NCBI GenBank assembly: GCA_964604675.1
Contig: CAZSAT010000007.1
Location: 1-64,000, forward strand
Direction of reading: 5' to 3'
Length of the DNA stretch: 64,000 nucleotides
Source: CAZSAT01 sp964604675
Lineage (GTDB): Bacteria > Myxococcota_A > UBA796 > CAJQPC01
In this document: one piece after another, positions 24,221 to 36,359 of the stretch
Numbering within the stretch: position 1 is the first letter of the stretch
Layout of the letters: each line of letters starts with the position of its first letter
Notes under the pieces: model-generated
Databases searched by the model: none
Told to the model about the DNA's origin: nothing
The model's input: the letters and a program-made list of their open reading frames with translations, nothing else
Made by a program: the position numbers and the translations under genes

Positions 24221-24502
24221 CTAGCCGACCGAATCCCGCAGCGCGGAGCCCGGGCGGAAGCCGACCGTGGAGCTCGCCGGGATGGTCATCGCCTTGCCGG
24301 TGGCCGGGTTGACACCCTTGCGGGCGGCGCGAGCCTTCACGAGGAAGGTGCCGAAGCCCACCAGCGTGACCTTGTCGCCGCCCGCGAGCGCACCGGAGAT
24401 GCCCTCGAGCGCAGCGGCGAGGGCGGCCTCGGCGTCGGCGCGCTTCAGGTTGGCGTTGTCGGCGATGTGGCTGACGAGCTGGGACTTGGTGTAGCTGGCC
24501 AT
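24221..24502 (-). CDS. hup: DNA-binding protein HU
   Basis: 93 residues, the usual HU length. MASYTKSQLVSHIADNANLK starts a helical dimerisation part, then VTLVGFGTFLVKARAARKGV and NPATGKAMTIPAS give the DNA-binding arms with the conserved NPxTG turn. It is an architectural protein that bends and compacts DNA. The ATG at 24502 has AGGAGA upstream. It is transcribed alone, with a hairpin after the stop. Confidence 0.95.
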   Translation of the reverse strand: MASYTKSQLVSHIADNANLKRADAEAALAAALEGISGALAGGDKVTLVGFGTFLVKARAARKGVNPATGKAMTIPASSTVGFRPGSALRDSVG

Positions 24503-24667
24503 TGTGGTGTTCTCTCCTTGGGATTGGCCGCATCGATGCACTGCGCAGTCGTGCGGGACACCCTGGAGTAATGAAGCCCCGAGCACGTGTCAATAGAGGA
24601 GAAATCCCGTCATAGAGCCGATCGGCGTGTGGATTGGCATCCATGTAAAGGCCGTGCACCCGGCGCT

Positions 24668-28287
<3,620 letters not shown>

Positions 28288-28375
28288 GGGACTCCGAAGA
28301 GGAGGGGGGGGGACAAGACAGCCTATCGTGATCCGATCACGAGACGGCCGCAGCCCCCGGGTGCTTGAGCGCTTC

Positions 28376-29053
28376 TCAGTCGTCCTTCGACGGCGCGGGC
28401 TTCTTGGCCAGCACCTCGTCGATGACGCCGTACTCCAGGGCTTCTTCCGCGGTCATGATGTAGTCGCGGTCGGTGTCGGTCTCGATCCGCTCCAGCGGCT
28501 GACCCGTGTCGCGCGCGAGCACGTTGTTCAGGTTCTTGCGCACGCGCAGGATCTCGTTGGCGTGGATCTCGATGTCGGCCGCCTGCCCCTGGAAGCCGCC
28601 GAGGGGCTGGTGGATCAGCACGCGCGAGTGGGGCAGGGCACGCCGCTTGCCCTTGGTGCCGCCGGCGAGGAGGACCGCGCCCATCGACGCCGCCTGGCCC
28701 ATGCAGATGGTGGCCACATCGGGCCGGATGAACTGCATGGTGTCGTAGATCGCCATGCCGGCGGTGATGACGCCGCCGGGGCTGTTCACGTAGAGGTAGA
28801 TGTCCTTGTCCGGGTCCTCGGACTCGAGGAAGAGCAGCTGGGCCACGATCACGTTGGCCACGGCGTCGTTCACCTGCGTGCCCAAGAAGACGATCCGATC
28901 CTTCAGGAGGCGGGAGTAGATGTCCCAGGCCCGCTCCCCCCGATGGCTGGATTCCACGACCGTGGGGATGAGGAAGCTGGCGGTCTCCTGGACCTGCCGT
29001 CCGCTCATCGACTCGAGCAGGTAGGGGGAAAGCCGGGACGGATCGAAGGGCAT
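28376..29053 (-). CDS. clpP: ClpP, proteolytic subunit of ClpXP
   Basis: 225 residues from the ATG at 29053, which has AGAGG upstream; a longer reading frame adds an unlikely Arg-rich stretch. The catalytic Ser lies in ICMGQAASMGAVLL, the His in SRVLIHQPLGG, and the Asp further on. The oxyanion loop YLYVNSPGGVITAG is present. It forms the tetradecameric peptidase chamber served by ClpX. The C-terminus is a little longer than usual (KKPAPSKDD). Confidence 0.96.
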   Translation of the reverse strand: MPFDPSRLSPYLLESMSGRQVQETASFLIPTVVESSHRGERAWDIYSRLLKDRIVFLGTQVNDAVANVIVAQLLFLESEDPDKDIYLYVNSPGGVITAGMAIYDTMQFIRPDVATICMGQAASMGAVLLAGGTKGKRRALPHSRVLIHQPLGGFQGQAADIEIHANEILRVRKNLNNVLARDTGQPLERIETDTDRDYIMTAEEALEYGVIDEVLAKKPAPSKDD

Positions 29054-29161
29054 GTGGACTCGCCTCTTGCGCACAGGGGCATACCTGCCGCGCACTGCAC
29101 GAACGGTAACCACGAGCGATCGGCGGGTCTATTGCCAGACCGGCTTTCTTTTCCTGCGCCG

Positions 29162-30541
29162 CTACTCGGCGTCGGTCTCGGCCTTCTCGGCCTTGGCCTT
29201 CGGCTTGGCCTTGGCCTTGGCCTGGGCCTTCGGCTTGGCTTCGACCTCTTCCTCGGCGCCGGCCGCGGGGGCCTCGTCCTGGAGGTTCGACTGCTCGAGC
29301 AGCCAGTCCAGGGTCTTCTCCTCGAGCAGACGGTCGCGCAGCTCCTGCGTGGCGTCTTCCTTGGCGAGGTAGCCCTTGATGGCCTCCACGGCCTGGCCGC
29401 GCGCATCGGCGATCTCCTGGACCCGGGCCTCCATGTCGGCGTCGTCGACACCGATGGACTCGACCTCGGCCACCTTCTTCAAGATGAGGCTGGCCTTCGC
29501 TGCGAAGCTGGCGCGGCCTCGGAGGTCCTCGACCTGGGCATCGCTGAAGGTGACCTTGCGGGGGTCCTTGCCTTGGTACATCTGCTGCACGCGCAGCTCC
29601 TGCATCAGCGCCTGGAGGAACTGGTCGGTCAGGCCGGCCGGCACGTCGAACACGTTGAGCTCGACCAGCTTCTGCAGCAGGTTCGCGCGCGCCTGGTTGC
29701 GAGCCGCACTGTCCACGCCCTCCTGGCGCTTGGCCCGGACCGCGGCCTTCATGCCCTCGGCGCCGCCGGCGTAGCCCAGGCTCTCGGCGACCTCGTCGGA
29801 GAGCTCGGGGACCTGCATCTCCTGGATGGCCAGGATCTTCACCTTGGCCCTGGCGGTCTTGCCGGCCACCTCCGCGCACTGGGCGTCGTCGGCGAAGGTG
29901 ACGTCGGTGTTGAAGTTCCGGCCGCTCTTCTTCCGGCCGACCAGCGCCGTGTCGAGGCCCTTGTAGAAGGTCTCGTCGCCGACGTTGATCATGGTGCCGG
30001 CGTGGGCGTGCAGCACCTCCTTGTCCTCGGTGATCTCGAGCTCGGCGAGCACCATGTCGCCTTCCTTCACGGCGCGCTTCTCGGTGACCTCGGCGAGGCT
30101 GGCCTGTCCGGCGAGCGCGGCGGTGATGTCGGCGTCGACCAGCTCCTGGGCGACCTCCGACTTCGGGTACACCACGTCCACGTCCTTGTACTGCGTGAGC
30201 TCGAACTCGGGCTCCACCTCGAGGATGAAGCAGTACTCGAAGTCCTTGCCCAGCTCCACGCCCTCGGTCTCGACCCGGGGGGTGCCGAAGAAGTCCATGC
30301 CCTGGATCTCGGCCTGGAAGGTCTTCTGCAAAAAGACGTTCGCGACGTCGGCGCTGACCTTGTCGCCGAAGCGCTTCATCAGCATCTTGCGGGGGGCCTT
30401 GCCGGGACGGAAGCCGGGGAGCCGCACCTTCTTCTGGAGGGTCTTGTAGTGACGCTCGAGCTCGGCCTTCACCTCGTTGGCGGGCACGGAGAAGGTGAGC
30501 TTGCGCTCCATGTTGCTGATCTGCTCGATTTGAGGGGCCAT
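29162..30541 (-). CDS. tig: Trigger factor, ribosome-associated chaperone
   Basis: 459 residues. The N-terminal ribosome-binding domain carries the signature PGFRPGKAPRKML, then the PPIase-like domain (EGDMVLAELEI) and the long helical chaperone arms. It shields nascent chains at the ribosome exit. The ATG at 30541 is chosen because sequence further upstream is the tRNA-Leu gene. The C-terminus has an unusual alternating Lys/Ala tail of about 25 residues, which most trigger factors lack. It is the first gene of the tig-clpP-clpX-lon block. Confidence 0.95.
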   Translation of the reverse strand: MAPQIEQISNMERKLTFSVPANEVKAELERHYKTLQKKVRLPGFRPGKAPRKMLMKRFGDKVSADVANVFLQKTFQAEIQGMDFFGTPRVETEGVELGKDFEYCFILEVEPEFELTQYKDVDVVYPKSEVAQELVDADITAALAGQASLAEVTEKRAVKEGDMVLAELEITEDKEVLHAHAGTMINVGDETFYKGLDTALVGRKKSGRNFNTDVTFADDAQCAEVAGKTARAKVKILAIQEMQVPELSDEVAESLGYAGGAEGMKAAVRAKRQEGVDSAARNQARANLLQKLVELNVFDVPAGLTDQFLQALMQELRVQQMYQGKDPRKVTFSDAQVEDLRGRASFAAKASLILKKVAEVESIGVDDADMEARVQEIADARGQAVEAIKGYLAKEDATQELRDRLLEEKTLDWLLEQSNLQDEAPAAGAEEEVEAKPKAQAKAKAKPKAKAEKAETDAE

Positions 30542-30571
30542 GGTCGTCGTCTCTCGAGGGCTTGCTGTACG

Positions 30572-30654
30572 TGCGAGAAGGGGGACTCGAACCCCCACGG
30601 GGACTACCCGCCGGCTCCTAAGGCCGGTGCGTCTACCAATTCCGCCATTCTCGC
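30572..30654 (-). tRNA. trnL: tRNA-Leu (TAG)
   Basis: An 83-base class II tRNA: acceptor GCGAGAA/TTCTCGC, anticodon loop CTTAGGA (TAG) on a CCGGC/GCCGG stem, and a long variable arm. It lies 31 bases upstream of the trigger factor start and may share its transcript. Confidence 0.95.
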
Positions 30655-30736
30655 GAACTGAAACGGAGGCCGCTCAGGCTGCGGCGGGCCGCGCGACATA
30701 ACCAAGGGATAGGGGGGCTTCCACACTTGCGCGGAG

Positions 30737-32620
30737 ATGCCCATGTTGTCGGTCTTGTGGATGGTGGCGTGCAGCGACTACGACCTGAAGCGCGACGACG
30801 ACGCGACCGGTGGCGACACCGGTGCCGAGAGCGGTGGCGACGGCGGTGGCGACGGCGGCTACGACGGCAGCTGCACCCTGGAGGGCATCGACGCCGAAGA
30901 GGTGGGGATCGCCGACACGTGCAGCTTCGAGATCGGCGGCTTCGAGCCGATCGTCGAGTGGCAGGGCCCCAGCGGCAAGTACAGCTACGCGTCTCCAGCC
31001 GTGGGGGATCTCGACGGCGACGGCCTGCCCGAGATCGTCGTGAACGTGGCCGGGTTGATCTCGTCCGGCGAGCTGATCGCCTACCACGGCGATGGCAGCG
31101 GCACGCTGTGGAGCACCAGCAACGCGGAGACCGGGTACGGCAGCTCCCCCGCGATCGCCGACATCGATGGCGACGGCGCTCCCGAGATCTGGATCGTGCG
31201 CGAGTACCAGTCCTCGCTGCTTCAAGAGGGCGACTACACCGTCGTCATGTACGACAACGAGGGCGTGGAGCAGTGGGAGTCCGACCACTTCGTGGGGCTC
31301 GACTTCGACTACGCCACCGCGGTGAGCGTGTCGGACATGGAGCACGACGGCGAGCCGGAGGTCGTGGCCGGGCGTGTGGTGCTCGATGCCGCTACGGGGG
31401 AGACGCGCACGCAGGGGGCCTACGGGCGCGGCAGCTACGGCGTGACGAACGCCGGTGGCTGGACCGTGAGCGAGTCGAGCGTGTCGGCGATCGTGGACAT
31501 CGATCTCGACGGCGACGAGGAGGTCATCGTCGGCAACGCGATGTACACCGCCAACGGCGGCCTCGTGAACGCGGACCCCACCCTCGACGACGGCATGGTC
31601 GCGATCGCGAACCTGGACGACGACCCCGAGGGCGAGGTGGTGCTCTCCACGTGGAACACGATCCGAGCCAACGACACCGACGGCACCACCCTGTGGGGTC
31701 CCCTCACGATCCCCTCCGCCAACATCATGTCGCCGGCGGCCATCGACGACATCGACGTCGACGGCGAGCCCGAGATCGTCGTGGCGGGTGGCAACGAGAT
31801 CTGGGCCCTGGACAAGGCAGGCAACGTCGAGTGGTCGGCCCGCGTGACCGACAGCTCGGGTGCGAGCGGGGCGGCGATCTTCGACTTCGAGGGCGACGGC
31901 TTCCCGGAGGTCGTCTACGCCGACGAGGTGCAGCTCGTGGCCTACGACGGCCGCGACGGCACCATCAAGTTCCAGACCTACGACCACGCCAGCGTCACGA
32001 TGATGGACAACCCGGTCATCGCCGACGTCGACGCCGACGGGCACGCCGAGGTGGTCGTGGTGCACTCCGGCAACGGCCGCGCCTTCAGCGTGTACGGCGA
32101 CAAGAACAACAGCTGGGCGCCGGCGCGCGGCGTGTGGAACCAGCACGCGTACAGCATCAACAACATCAACGACGACCTCACCTTGCCGCTGGAGGCCGTG
32201 CCCACCTTCACCGAGCAGAACTCCTGGCACAGCCAGATCGCCGGCGGCGCCGGGGTGTCCCTCATCGACGACCTCGAGCCCGACATCGTCGACGTGTGCG
32301 ACGACCCCTGCGGCGACACCGTCGAGGTGCTCGTGCGGCTGCGCAACCGCTCCGGCAACGACATGGAGCCCGGCGTGCCGCTGGCGCTCTACGGCGAGAT
32401 CGACGGCGAGCTGGAGCTCTGGGCGACCACCGAGACCACCGACACCGTGCCCTCGGGCTGGACGAGCGAGGGCATCGAGCTCGTGGTGAACGGTTCGGAT
32501 CTCGCCGAAGCCGAGGCGCTCTGGCTCGGGGCCGACGACGACGGCACCGGCTCCGGCATCCTCGAAGAGTGCTCCGAGGACAACAACCTGATGATGGTCG
32601 CGGGGCCCTTCTGCGAGTAG
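30737..32620 (+). CDS. FG-GAP/VCBS-repeat lipoprotein
   Basis: 627 residues. A lipoprotein signal peptide with lipobox WMVAC is followed by CSDYDLKRDDD and an Asp/Gly/Thr-rich linker. The body is a beta-propeller of VCBS/FG-GAP repeats with Ca-binding loops such as DLDGDGLPEIVV, DIDGDGAPEIWI and DVDADGHAEVVV. A C-terminal beta-sandwich region of about 120 residues follows (DTVEVLVRLRNRSGNDMEPG). It is probably an outer-membrane-anchored surface protein. Its first mature residues match those of the lipoprotein at 35578-36300. Confidence 0.85.
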   Translation: MPMLSVLWMVACSDYDLKRDDDATGGDTGAESGGDGGGDGGYDGSCTLEGIDAEEVGIADTCSFEIGGFEPIVEWQGPSGKYSYASPAVGDLDGDGLPEIVVNVAGLISSGELIAYHGDGSGTLWSTSNAETGYGSSPAIADIDGDGAPEIWIVREYQSSLLQEGDYTVVMYDNEGVEQWESDHFVGLDFDYATAVSVSDMEHDGEPEVVAGRVVLDAATGETRTQGAYGRGSYGVTNAGGWTVSESSVSAIVDIDLDGDEEVIVGNAMYTANGGLVNADPTLDDGMVAIANLDDDPEGEVVLSTWNTIRANDTDGTTLWGPLTIPSANIMSPAAIDDIDVDGEPEIVVAGGNEIWALDKAGNVEWSARVTDSSGASGAAIFDFEGDGFPEVVYADEVQLVAYDGRDGTIKFQTYDHASVTMMDNPVIADVDADGHAEVVVVHSGNGRAFSVYGDKNNSWAPARGVWNQHAYSINNINDDLTLPLEAVPTFTEQNSWHSQIAGGAGVSLIDDLEPDIVDVCDDPCGDTVEVLVRLRNRSGNDMEPGVPLALYGEIDGELELWATTETTDTVPSGWTSEGIELVVNGSDLAEAEALWLGADDDGTGSGILEECSEDNNLMMVAGPFCE

Positions 32621-32649
32621 CTTGACTCGGTTTCAGCGACGCAAGAGCG

Positions 32650-33870
32650 TCAGTAGCACATGGACTCGCACTCGGCGTGCGAGCGCAGGCAGATCTCCCC
32701 GGCCGTGGCCGGTGAACGCTCGGTCCAGGCGTTGGCTGCCGGGTCGTAGCTCCACACGTCGTTGAGCACGCCGCAGTCGGACTTGCCGCCGAACACCATC
32801 AGCTCGCCGGAGCCGGTCTCCACACCGAGGTGGGTGTAGCGGCGCTCCGGTGCGTCGTAGTCGGGGGTCGTGAAGTCGGCCGGGAAGTCGCAGAAGCCGT
32901 CGCTCCCCTGGTCGGCGATGTCCCCGTCTTGCACCTGGGACCAGGTGCTGGTGGCCAGATCGAAGGTCCAGACCTGGTTGGAGTTGCCCAGGGCGGCGTC
33001 GTCGTGCCCGCCGAACATGACGAGGCGGTTCTGGTCCTCGTCGACCATCAGGCTCACGCCGAAGCGGCCGTCGGGCGCGTCCGAGCCGCCGCTGTGGAGC
33101 TGGCTCCAGCTCATCGCGCCCAGGTCGAGCAGCCAGACGTCGTCCAGGAACTGCGCGTTGTTCGAGAAGCTGCCGCTGTCGGCGCCGCCGTAGAAGAACG
33201 CGTAGGTGCCGTCGTCGCTCACCGCCACGGTGTGGAACAGCCGCTCGGACGGGCCGCCGCTGACCGACAGCTCGCTCCAGCTACCCGCGGTGAGGTCGTA
33301 GGCCCACAGGTCGTCGAGCGGGTCGTAGCTCAGCCCGCTGGTGGAGGTGTTGCCCCCGTGCACGTAGAGGGTGTCGCCCACCACCCACATGGCGTGGTTC
33401 GAGCGCGCCGAGGGGCCGCTCGTGCCGTTGTCGAGCTGGGTCCAGCTGTCGGTGGCGAGGTCGAAGGACCAGAGGTCCTCGAAGTTCGTGTAGCTGGTGC
33501 TGCCGCCGCCGTGACCTCCTCCTCCGCCCGAGTCGTCGCGGTAGCGCCCGCCGTGGACCAGCATGCGCCCGCCCTCCGCGTCCAGGGCCACCGCATGGCG
33601 TCCGCGCGCGCTGGGGCCGACCCCGTCGATCGCTACGAAGGTGTCGCAGGCGGCCACGTACGACCAGGTGTCGTCTGCGAACTCGTTCGAGGTGACGCAA
33701 TCCACCGGCAGGCCGAGGTTGCCGCCGAAGAAGACCAGGCGTTGACCCGCCTGGTCCCACACACCGCCGACTTCCCCGCGGGCCGCGGGGACCTCCAGGT
33801 CGTAGCCGCTGCAGTCGACAGCGGCAGTGTCGGTGGCGTCCTTGTTGCAGGCGAGGAGCAGGATCCACAT
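32650..33870 (-). CDS. Kelch-repeat lipoprotein
   Basis: 406 residues. A very short signal peptide ends in the lipobox LLLAC. Kelch repeats of about 50-60 residues follow, with phrases such as RLVFFGGNLG, RMLVHGGRYRDD, DTLYVHGGNTS and ELMVFGGKSDCGVLNDVWSY, forming a beta-propeller. A Gly/His-rich loop (SGGGGGHGGGSTSY) lies in the second blade. It is probably periplasmic or surface-exposed and binds proteins or glycans. It starts three bases after the stop of the small lipoprotein upstream, in an operon with the M20 peptidase. Confidence 0.85.
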   Translation of the reverse strand: MWILLLACNKDATDTAAVDCSGYDLEVPAARGEVGGVWDQAGQRLVFFGGNLGLPVDCVTSNEFADDTWSYVAACDTFVAIDGVGPSARGRHAVALDAEGGRMLVHGGRYRDDSGGGGGHGGGSTSYTNFEDLWSFDLATDSWTQLDNGTSGPSARSNHAMWVVGDTLYVHGGNTSTSGLSYDPLDDLWAYDLTAGSWSELSVSGGPSERLFHTVAVSDDGTYAFFYGGADSGSFSNNAQFLDDVWLLDLGAMSWSQLHSGGSDAPDGRFGVSLMVDEDQNRLVMFGGHDDAALGNSNQVWTFDLATSTWSQVQDGDIADQGSDGFCDFPADFTTPDYDAPERRYTHLGVETGSGELMVFGGKSDCGVLNDVWSYDPAANAWTERSPATAGEICLRSHAECESMCY

Positions 33871-33873
33871 GGC

Positions 33874-34326
33874 TCAATCCTCCAGGATGACGTGGATTAG
33901 CGCGTCGTCGGTGACCTTGGTTCCGAGCGCGTCGATCACGGAGGCGTGGACCTCCATGTCGCGGTCGATGACGTCTTCCCAGTCCTCCGAGAAGATGAGC
34001 TGGAGGTTCCACCCCTGGGTGGTGCCTCGCGCCTCGTTGCAGCGACCGTCGACCCAGGGGACGGTGTTCGCCACGAGCGCGCCGTCGATGGTCCCGGTGA
34101 GCTCGGCGGTCCACGGCTCCGAGATGTCGAGGTAGGTCGCCTCGATCGCCATGGTGACATGCCAACCTCCCTGCGGGCCGAAGACCAGGGGGATCTCGGT
34201 GTTGTCGGGCACCGGCTCGTACGAGGTCTCGCCCACGCCGATGGTGAGGGTGGGATCGTCGCCGGCCGCGCATGGGCTCCCGGGCTCGTGGACCTCCTCG
34301 CAGGCGACGACCAACAGGAGCGTCAC
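33874..34326 (-). CDS. Small lipoprotein
   Basis: 150 residues. The GTG at 34326 overlaps the peptidase stop (GTGA) and starts a minimal signal peptide with lipobox LLVVAC. Mature sequence begins EEVHEPGSPCAAGDD and has a beta-sandwich character (TLTIGVGETSYEPVPDNTEI, HASVIDALGTKVTDD). Function unknown. A longer upstream reading lacks the signal peptide. It is part of the peptidase-lipoprotein-Kelch operon. Confidence 0.75.
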   Translation of the reverse strand: MTLLLVVACEEVHEPGSPCAAGDDPTLTIGVGETSYEPVPDNTEIPLVFGPQGGWHVTMAIEATYLDISEPWTAELTGTIDGALVANTVPWVDGRCNEARGTTQGWNLQLIFSEDWEDVIDRDMEVHASVIDALGTKVTDDALIHVILED

Positions 34327-35567
34327 TGGCTCAGCCGGTGCATCAGGATGGCCGCGCGTTGGGTGGCGAGCGTGAGGTCGGAGAGCTGCACCCACTCGTC
34401 CGGGCTGTGGTCGCCGCCACCCGCCGGGCCGAGGCCGTCGATCACGTCGACGTACGGTGCGACGAAGCTCACGTCGGCGGCGCCCCGGAACAGCGGGTCC
34501 ACCGCAGGCACGTCGCCGGCTCGGAGGTCGGCGTGGATCTCCGCGACCAGGGTGTGCAGGGCGCGGTTGCCTTCGGTGGGGGGCATCGGCGGGTACATCT
34601 CGGCGATCGAGAAGCTGGTCGAGGTGCCCGGGAGGCTGGCCTCGGCGATGCCCGCCATCGTCTCGGAGGCGCGGTCGCGTTGCTCGCTGCTGATGTAGCG
34701 GAGGTCGCCCGCGTAGCTGGCGATCTGCGGGACCCGGTTGAGCTTCCCGGTGGCCGTCGCGCTCTTCTTCGTGCGCACCGCCGTGGCGCCGGCCGCCATC
34801 AAGCCCACGTTGTAGGTCAGCAGGTCCTCGGGCAGCTCCTCACGGAAGGTGTTCACCACGCGCGCGGCTTCGTAGGCGGCGCCGTAGCCCATGGCCTCGG
34901 TGAAGATGCGGCTCGAGTGGCCGTCCTGCCCCGCGCTGGTGGCTTCCCAGACGGCGATGCCGCGACGGGCGGTCACGATGCCGGGGTGGTCGGCGTCCCA
35001 ACCCTCGAAGCCCAGCGCGACGTCGGCGGTCTGCGCGAGCGCGACGAGCGCGGCGCGGGTCGCGTCGATGTCGGCGGCGGGGAGCTCTTCGTCGCCACAG
35101 CCGAAGAGCACCACGTTCACGCCGTCGAGCAGGCCGCGCGCATGCAGGGTCTGGAGGGCAGCGATGGCCACCACGAGGCCGCCCTTCATGTCGTGCACGC
35201 CGGGCCCGCGCGCGATGTCGCCGTCGGGGTCGAAGTGCTGGAAGGGGCTGTCGGGCTCGAAGATCGTGTCGAGGTGGGTCACGAGCAGGAGGCGCTTGGC
35301 ACCCTCCGCAGGACGGTCGGCCACCAGGTGGCCGGCGCGGCCCTCGACCTCCTCCCAGCGGACCGTGAAGCCCATGGGCTCGAGCACCGTGCGGACCTGC
35401 TCCCCGACCCCTCGCACACCCTCGACGTTCAGGGTGCCGGAGTTCTGTTCGGTGAGCTGCTCGAGCAGGGCCACCTGGGCGTCCAGCGACCGGTCGGCGT
35501 GGCGAGCCAGCCCCCGCTCGGGGGCGCTGAGTCCGCCTGCGAAGGCGAGGGTCGTGAGGAGCGTCAT
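34323..35567 (-). CDS. M20-family metallopeptidase, exported
   Basis: 414 residues with an N-terminal signal peptide (TLLTTLAFAGGLSAPERG). The dinuclear zinc site of M20 peptidases is visible: LLVTHLDTIFE (His, bridging region), PGVHDMKGGL (Asp), FGCGDEEL (Glu pair) and a late Asp/His region (GGDHSPDEW). It resembles glutamate carboxypeptidase-type enzymes that remove C-terminal residues from peptides. The protein is probably periplasmic. It starts ten bases after the upstream lipoprotein's stop and overlaps the next gene by four. Confidence 0.88.
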   Translation of the reverse strand: MTLLTTLAFAGGLSAPERGLARHADRSLDAQVALLEQLTEQNSGTLNVEGVRGVGEQVRTVLEPMGFTVRWEEVEGRAGHLVADRPAEGAKRLLLVTHLDTIFEPDSPFQHFDPDGDIARGPGVHDMKGGLVVAIAALQTLHARGLLDGVNVVLFGCGDEELPAADIDATRAALVALAQTADVALGFEGWDADHPGIVTARRGIAVWEATSAGQDGHSSRIFTEAMGYGAAYEAARVVNTFREELPEDLLTYNVGLMAAGATAVRTKKSATATGKLNRVPQIASYAGDLRYISSEQRDRASETMAGIAEASLPGTSTSFSIAEMYPPMPPTEGNRALHTLVAEIHADLRAGDVPAVDPLFRGAADVSFVAPYVDVIDGLGPAGGGDHSPDEWVQLSDLTLATQRAAILMHRLSQ

Positions 35568-35577
35568 GGACCCCGAT

Positions 35578-36300
35578 CTAATCCACCGGCACCACGCACA
35601 CACCGTCGGCGGTCAGGTGGACCGAGTTCACGCCGCTGGAGTCGCAGGTCGACCCGCTGTCGGACGTGATGTGGAAGGTGCCGCACTGCCCCGACCGGTA
35701 CAGGGCGCAGTAGTGGTGGAGCGTGACCTCGTTGTCGCCGGCCTCCAGCCAGAACGTGCCGATGTAGACCATGGCGGCGGGCGGGCTCCCGGAGTTGTCG
35801 GAGTCCTCGATCAGCCACTCGTTGCCGCAGTTGGCGTAGGCCGGCGTGCCAGCGGGGTTCGCCGAGGTGGGGATGCGGACGAACGAGGTCTCGTTGGTCT
35901 GCGAGCTCCCCGACTCCATGATCGAGGTGTCGTACACGTGGTACCAGTTGTCCTCGGGCACGGTCAGCGTGCCGGACATCTCGGTCGGATCCCACGACAG
36001 CACGTAGATCTCGTCGGGGGAGAAGCTGCTGCTGACGGCGCTCTCGTCGCAGTCGTCGACCCACTCCTCGGGCGGCTCACCGTCGGGCGGCTCGTCCCAG
36101 CTCGGCGTGTCCCGGTCGGTGTCGTCCCCACCGTCCCCGCCGTCCCCGCCGTCTCCGCCGTCTCCGCCGTCTCCGCCGTCCCCGCCGTCCCCGCCGTCAT
36201 CATCGTGCACGTCGTCGGGGCGGAACTCGCCCGAGTCCGAGGCGTCCTGGTCCTTGTCGAGCTCGTAGTCCGAGCAGGCCAACAGAGAGAAGAAGAGCAT
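35578..36300 (-). CDS. Lipoprotein with Gly-Asp-Gly repeat linker
   Basis: 240 residues. Lipobox SLLAC, then CSDYELDKDQDASDSGE, a Gly-Gly-Asp repeat of about 25 residues and a Cys-containing beta-rich domain (DEIYVLSWDPTEMSGTLTVP, CDSSGVNSVHLTADG). Function unknown. The linker is encoded by a 9-bp-type tandem repeat at 36130-36207. The start ATG at 36300 faces the DEAD-box gene across a 59-base divergent promoter region. Confidence 0.78.
   Translation of the reverse strand: MLFFSLLACSDYELDKDQDASDSGEFRPDDVHDDDGGDGGDGGDGGDGGDGGDGGDGGDDTDRDTPSWDEPPDGEPPEEWVDDCDESAVSSSFSPDEIYVLSWDPTEMSGTLTVPEDNWYHVYDTSIMESGSSQTNETSFVRIPTSANPAGTPAYANCGNEWLIEDSDNSGSPPAAMVYIGTFWLEAGDNEVTLHHYCALYRSGQCGTFHITSDSGSTCDSSGVNSVHLTADGVCVVPVD
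36130..36207 (-). repeat. Tandem repeat coding (Gly-Gly-Asp)n linker
   Basis: Short units of the type CCGTCCCCG or CCGTCTCCG are repeated about nine times. They encode the Gly/Asp linker of the lipoprotein on the minus strand. Comparable arrays occur at 40213-40290 and 51244-51292 in unrelated lipoproteins. Confidence 0.8.
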
Positions 36301-36359
36301 GGTGTGCTCGTCGGTGCGCGCGCGGAGGATACACGGCGCGACTGCCCCTCCGGAGCCCC

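Noticed and set aside
36130..36207. Regular short repeats that could be taken for a CRISPR-like array, also at 40213 and 51244.
   Set aside because: Units are 9 bp without spacers and lie in frame within lipoprotein linkers. No cas gene is present and no CRISPR array was seen in the window.
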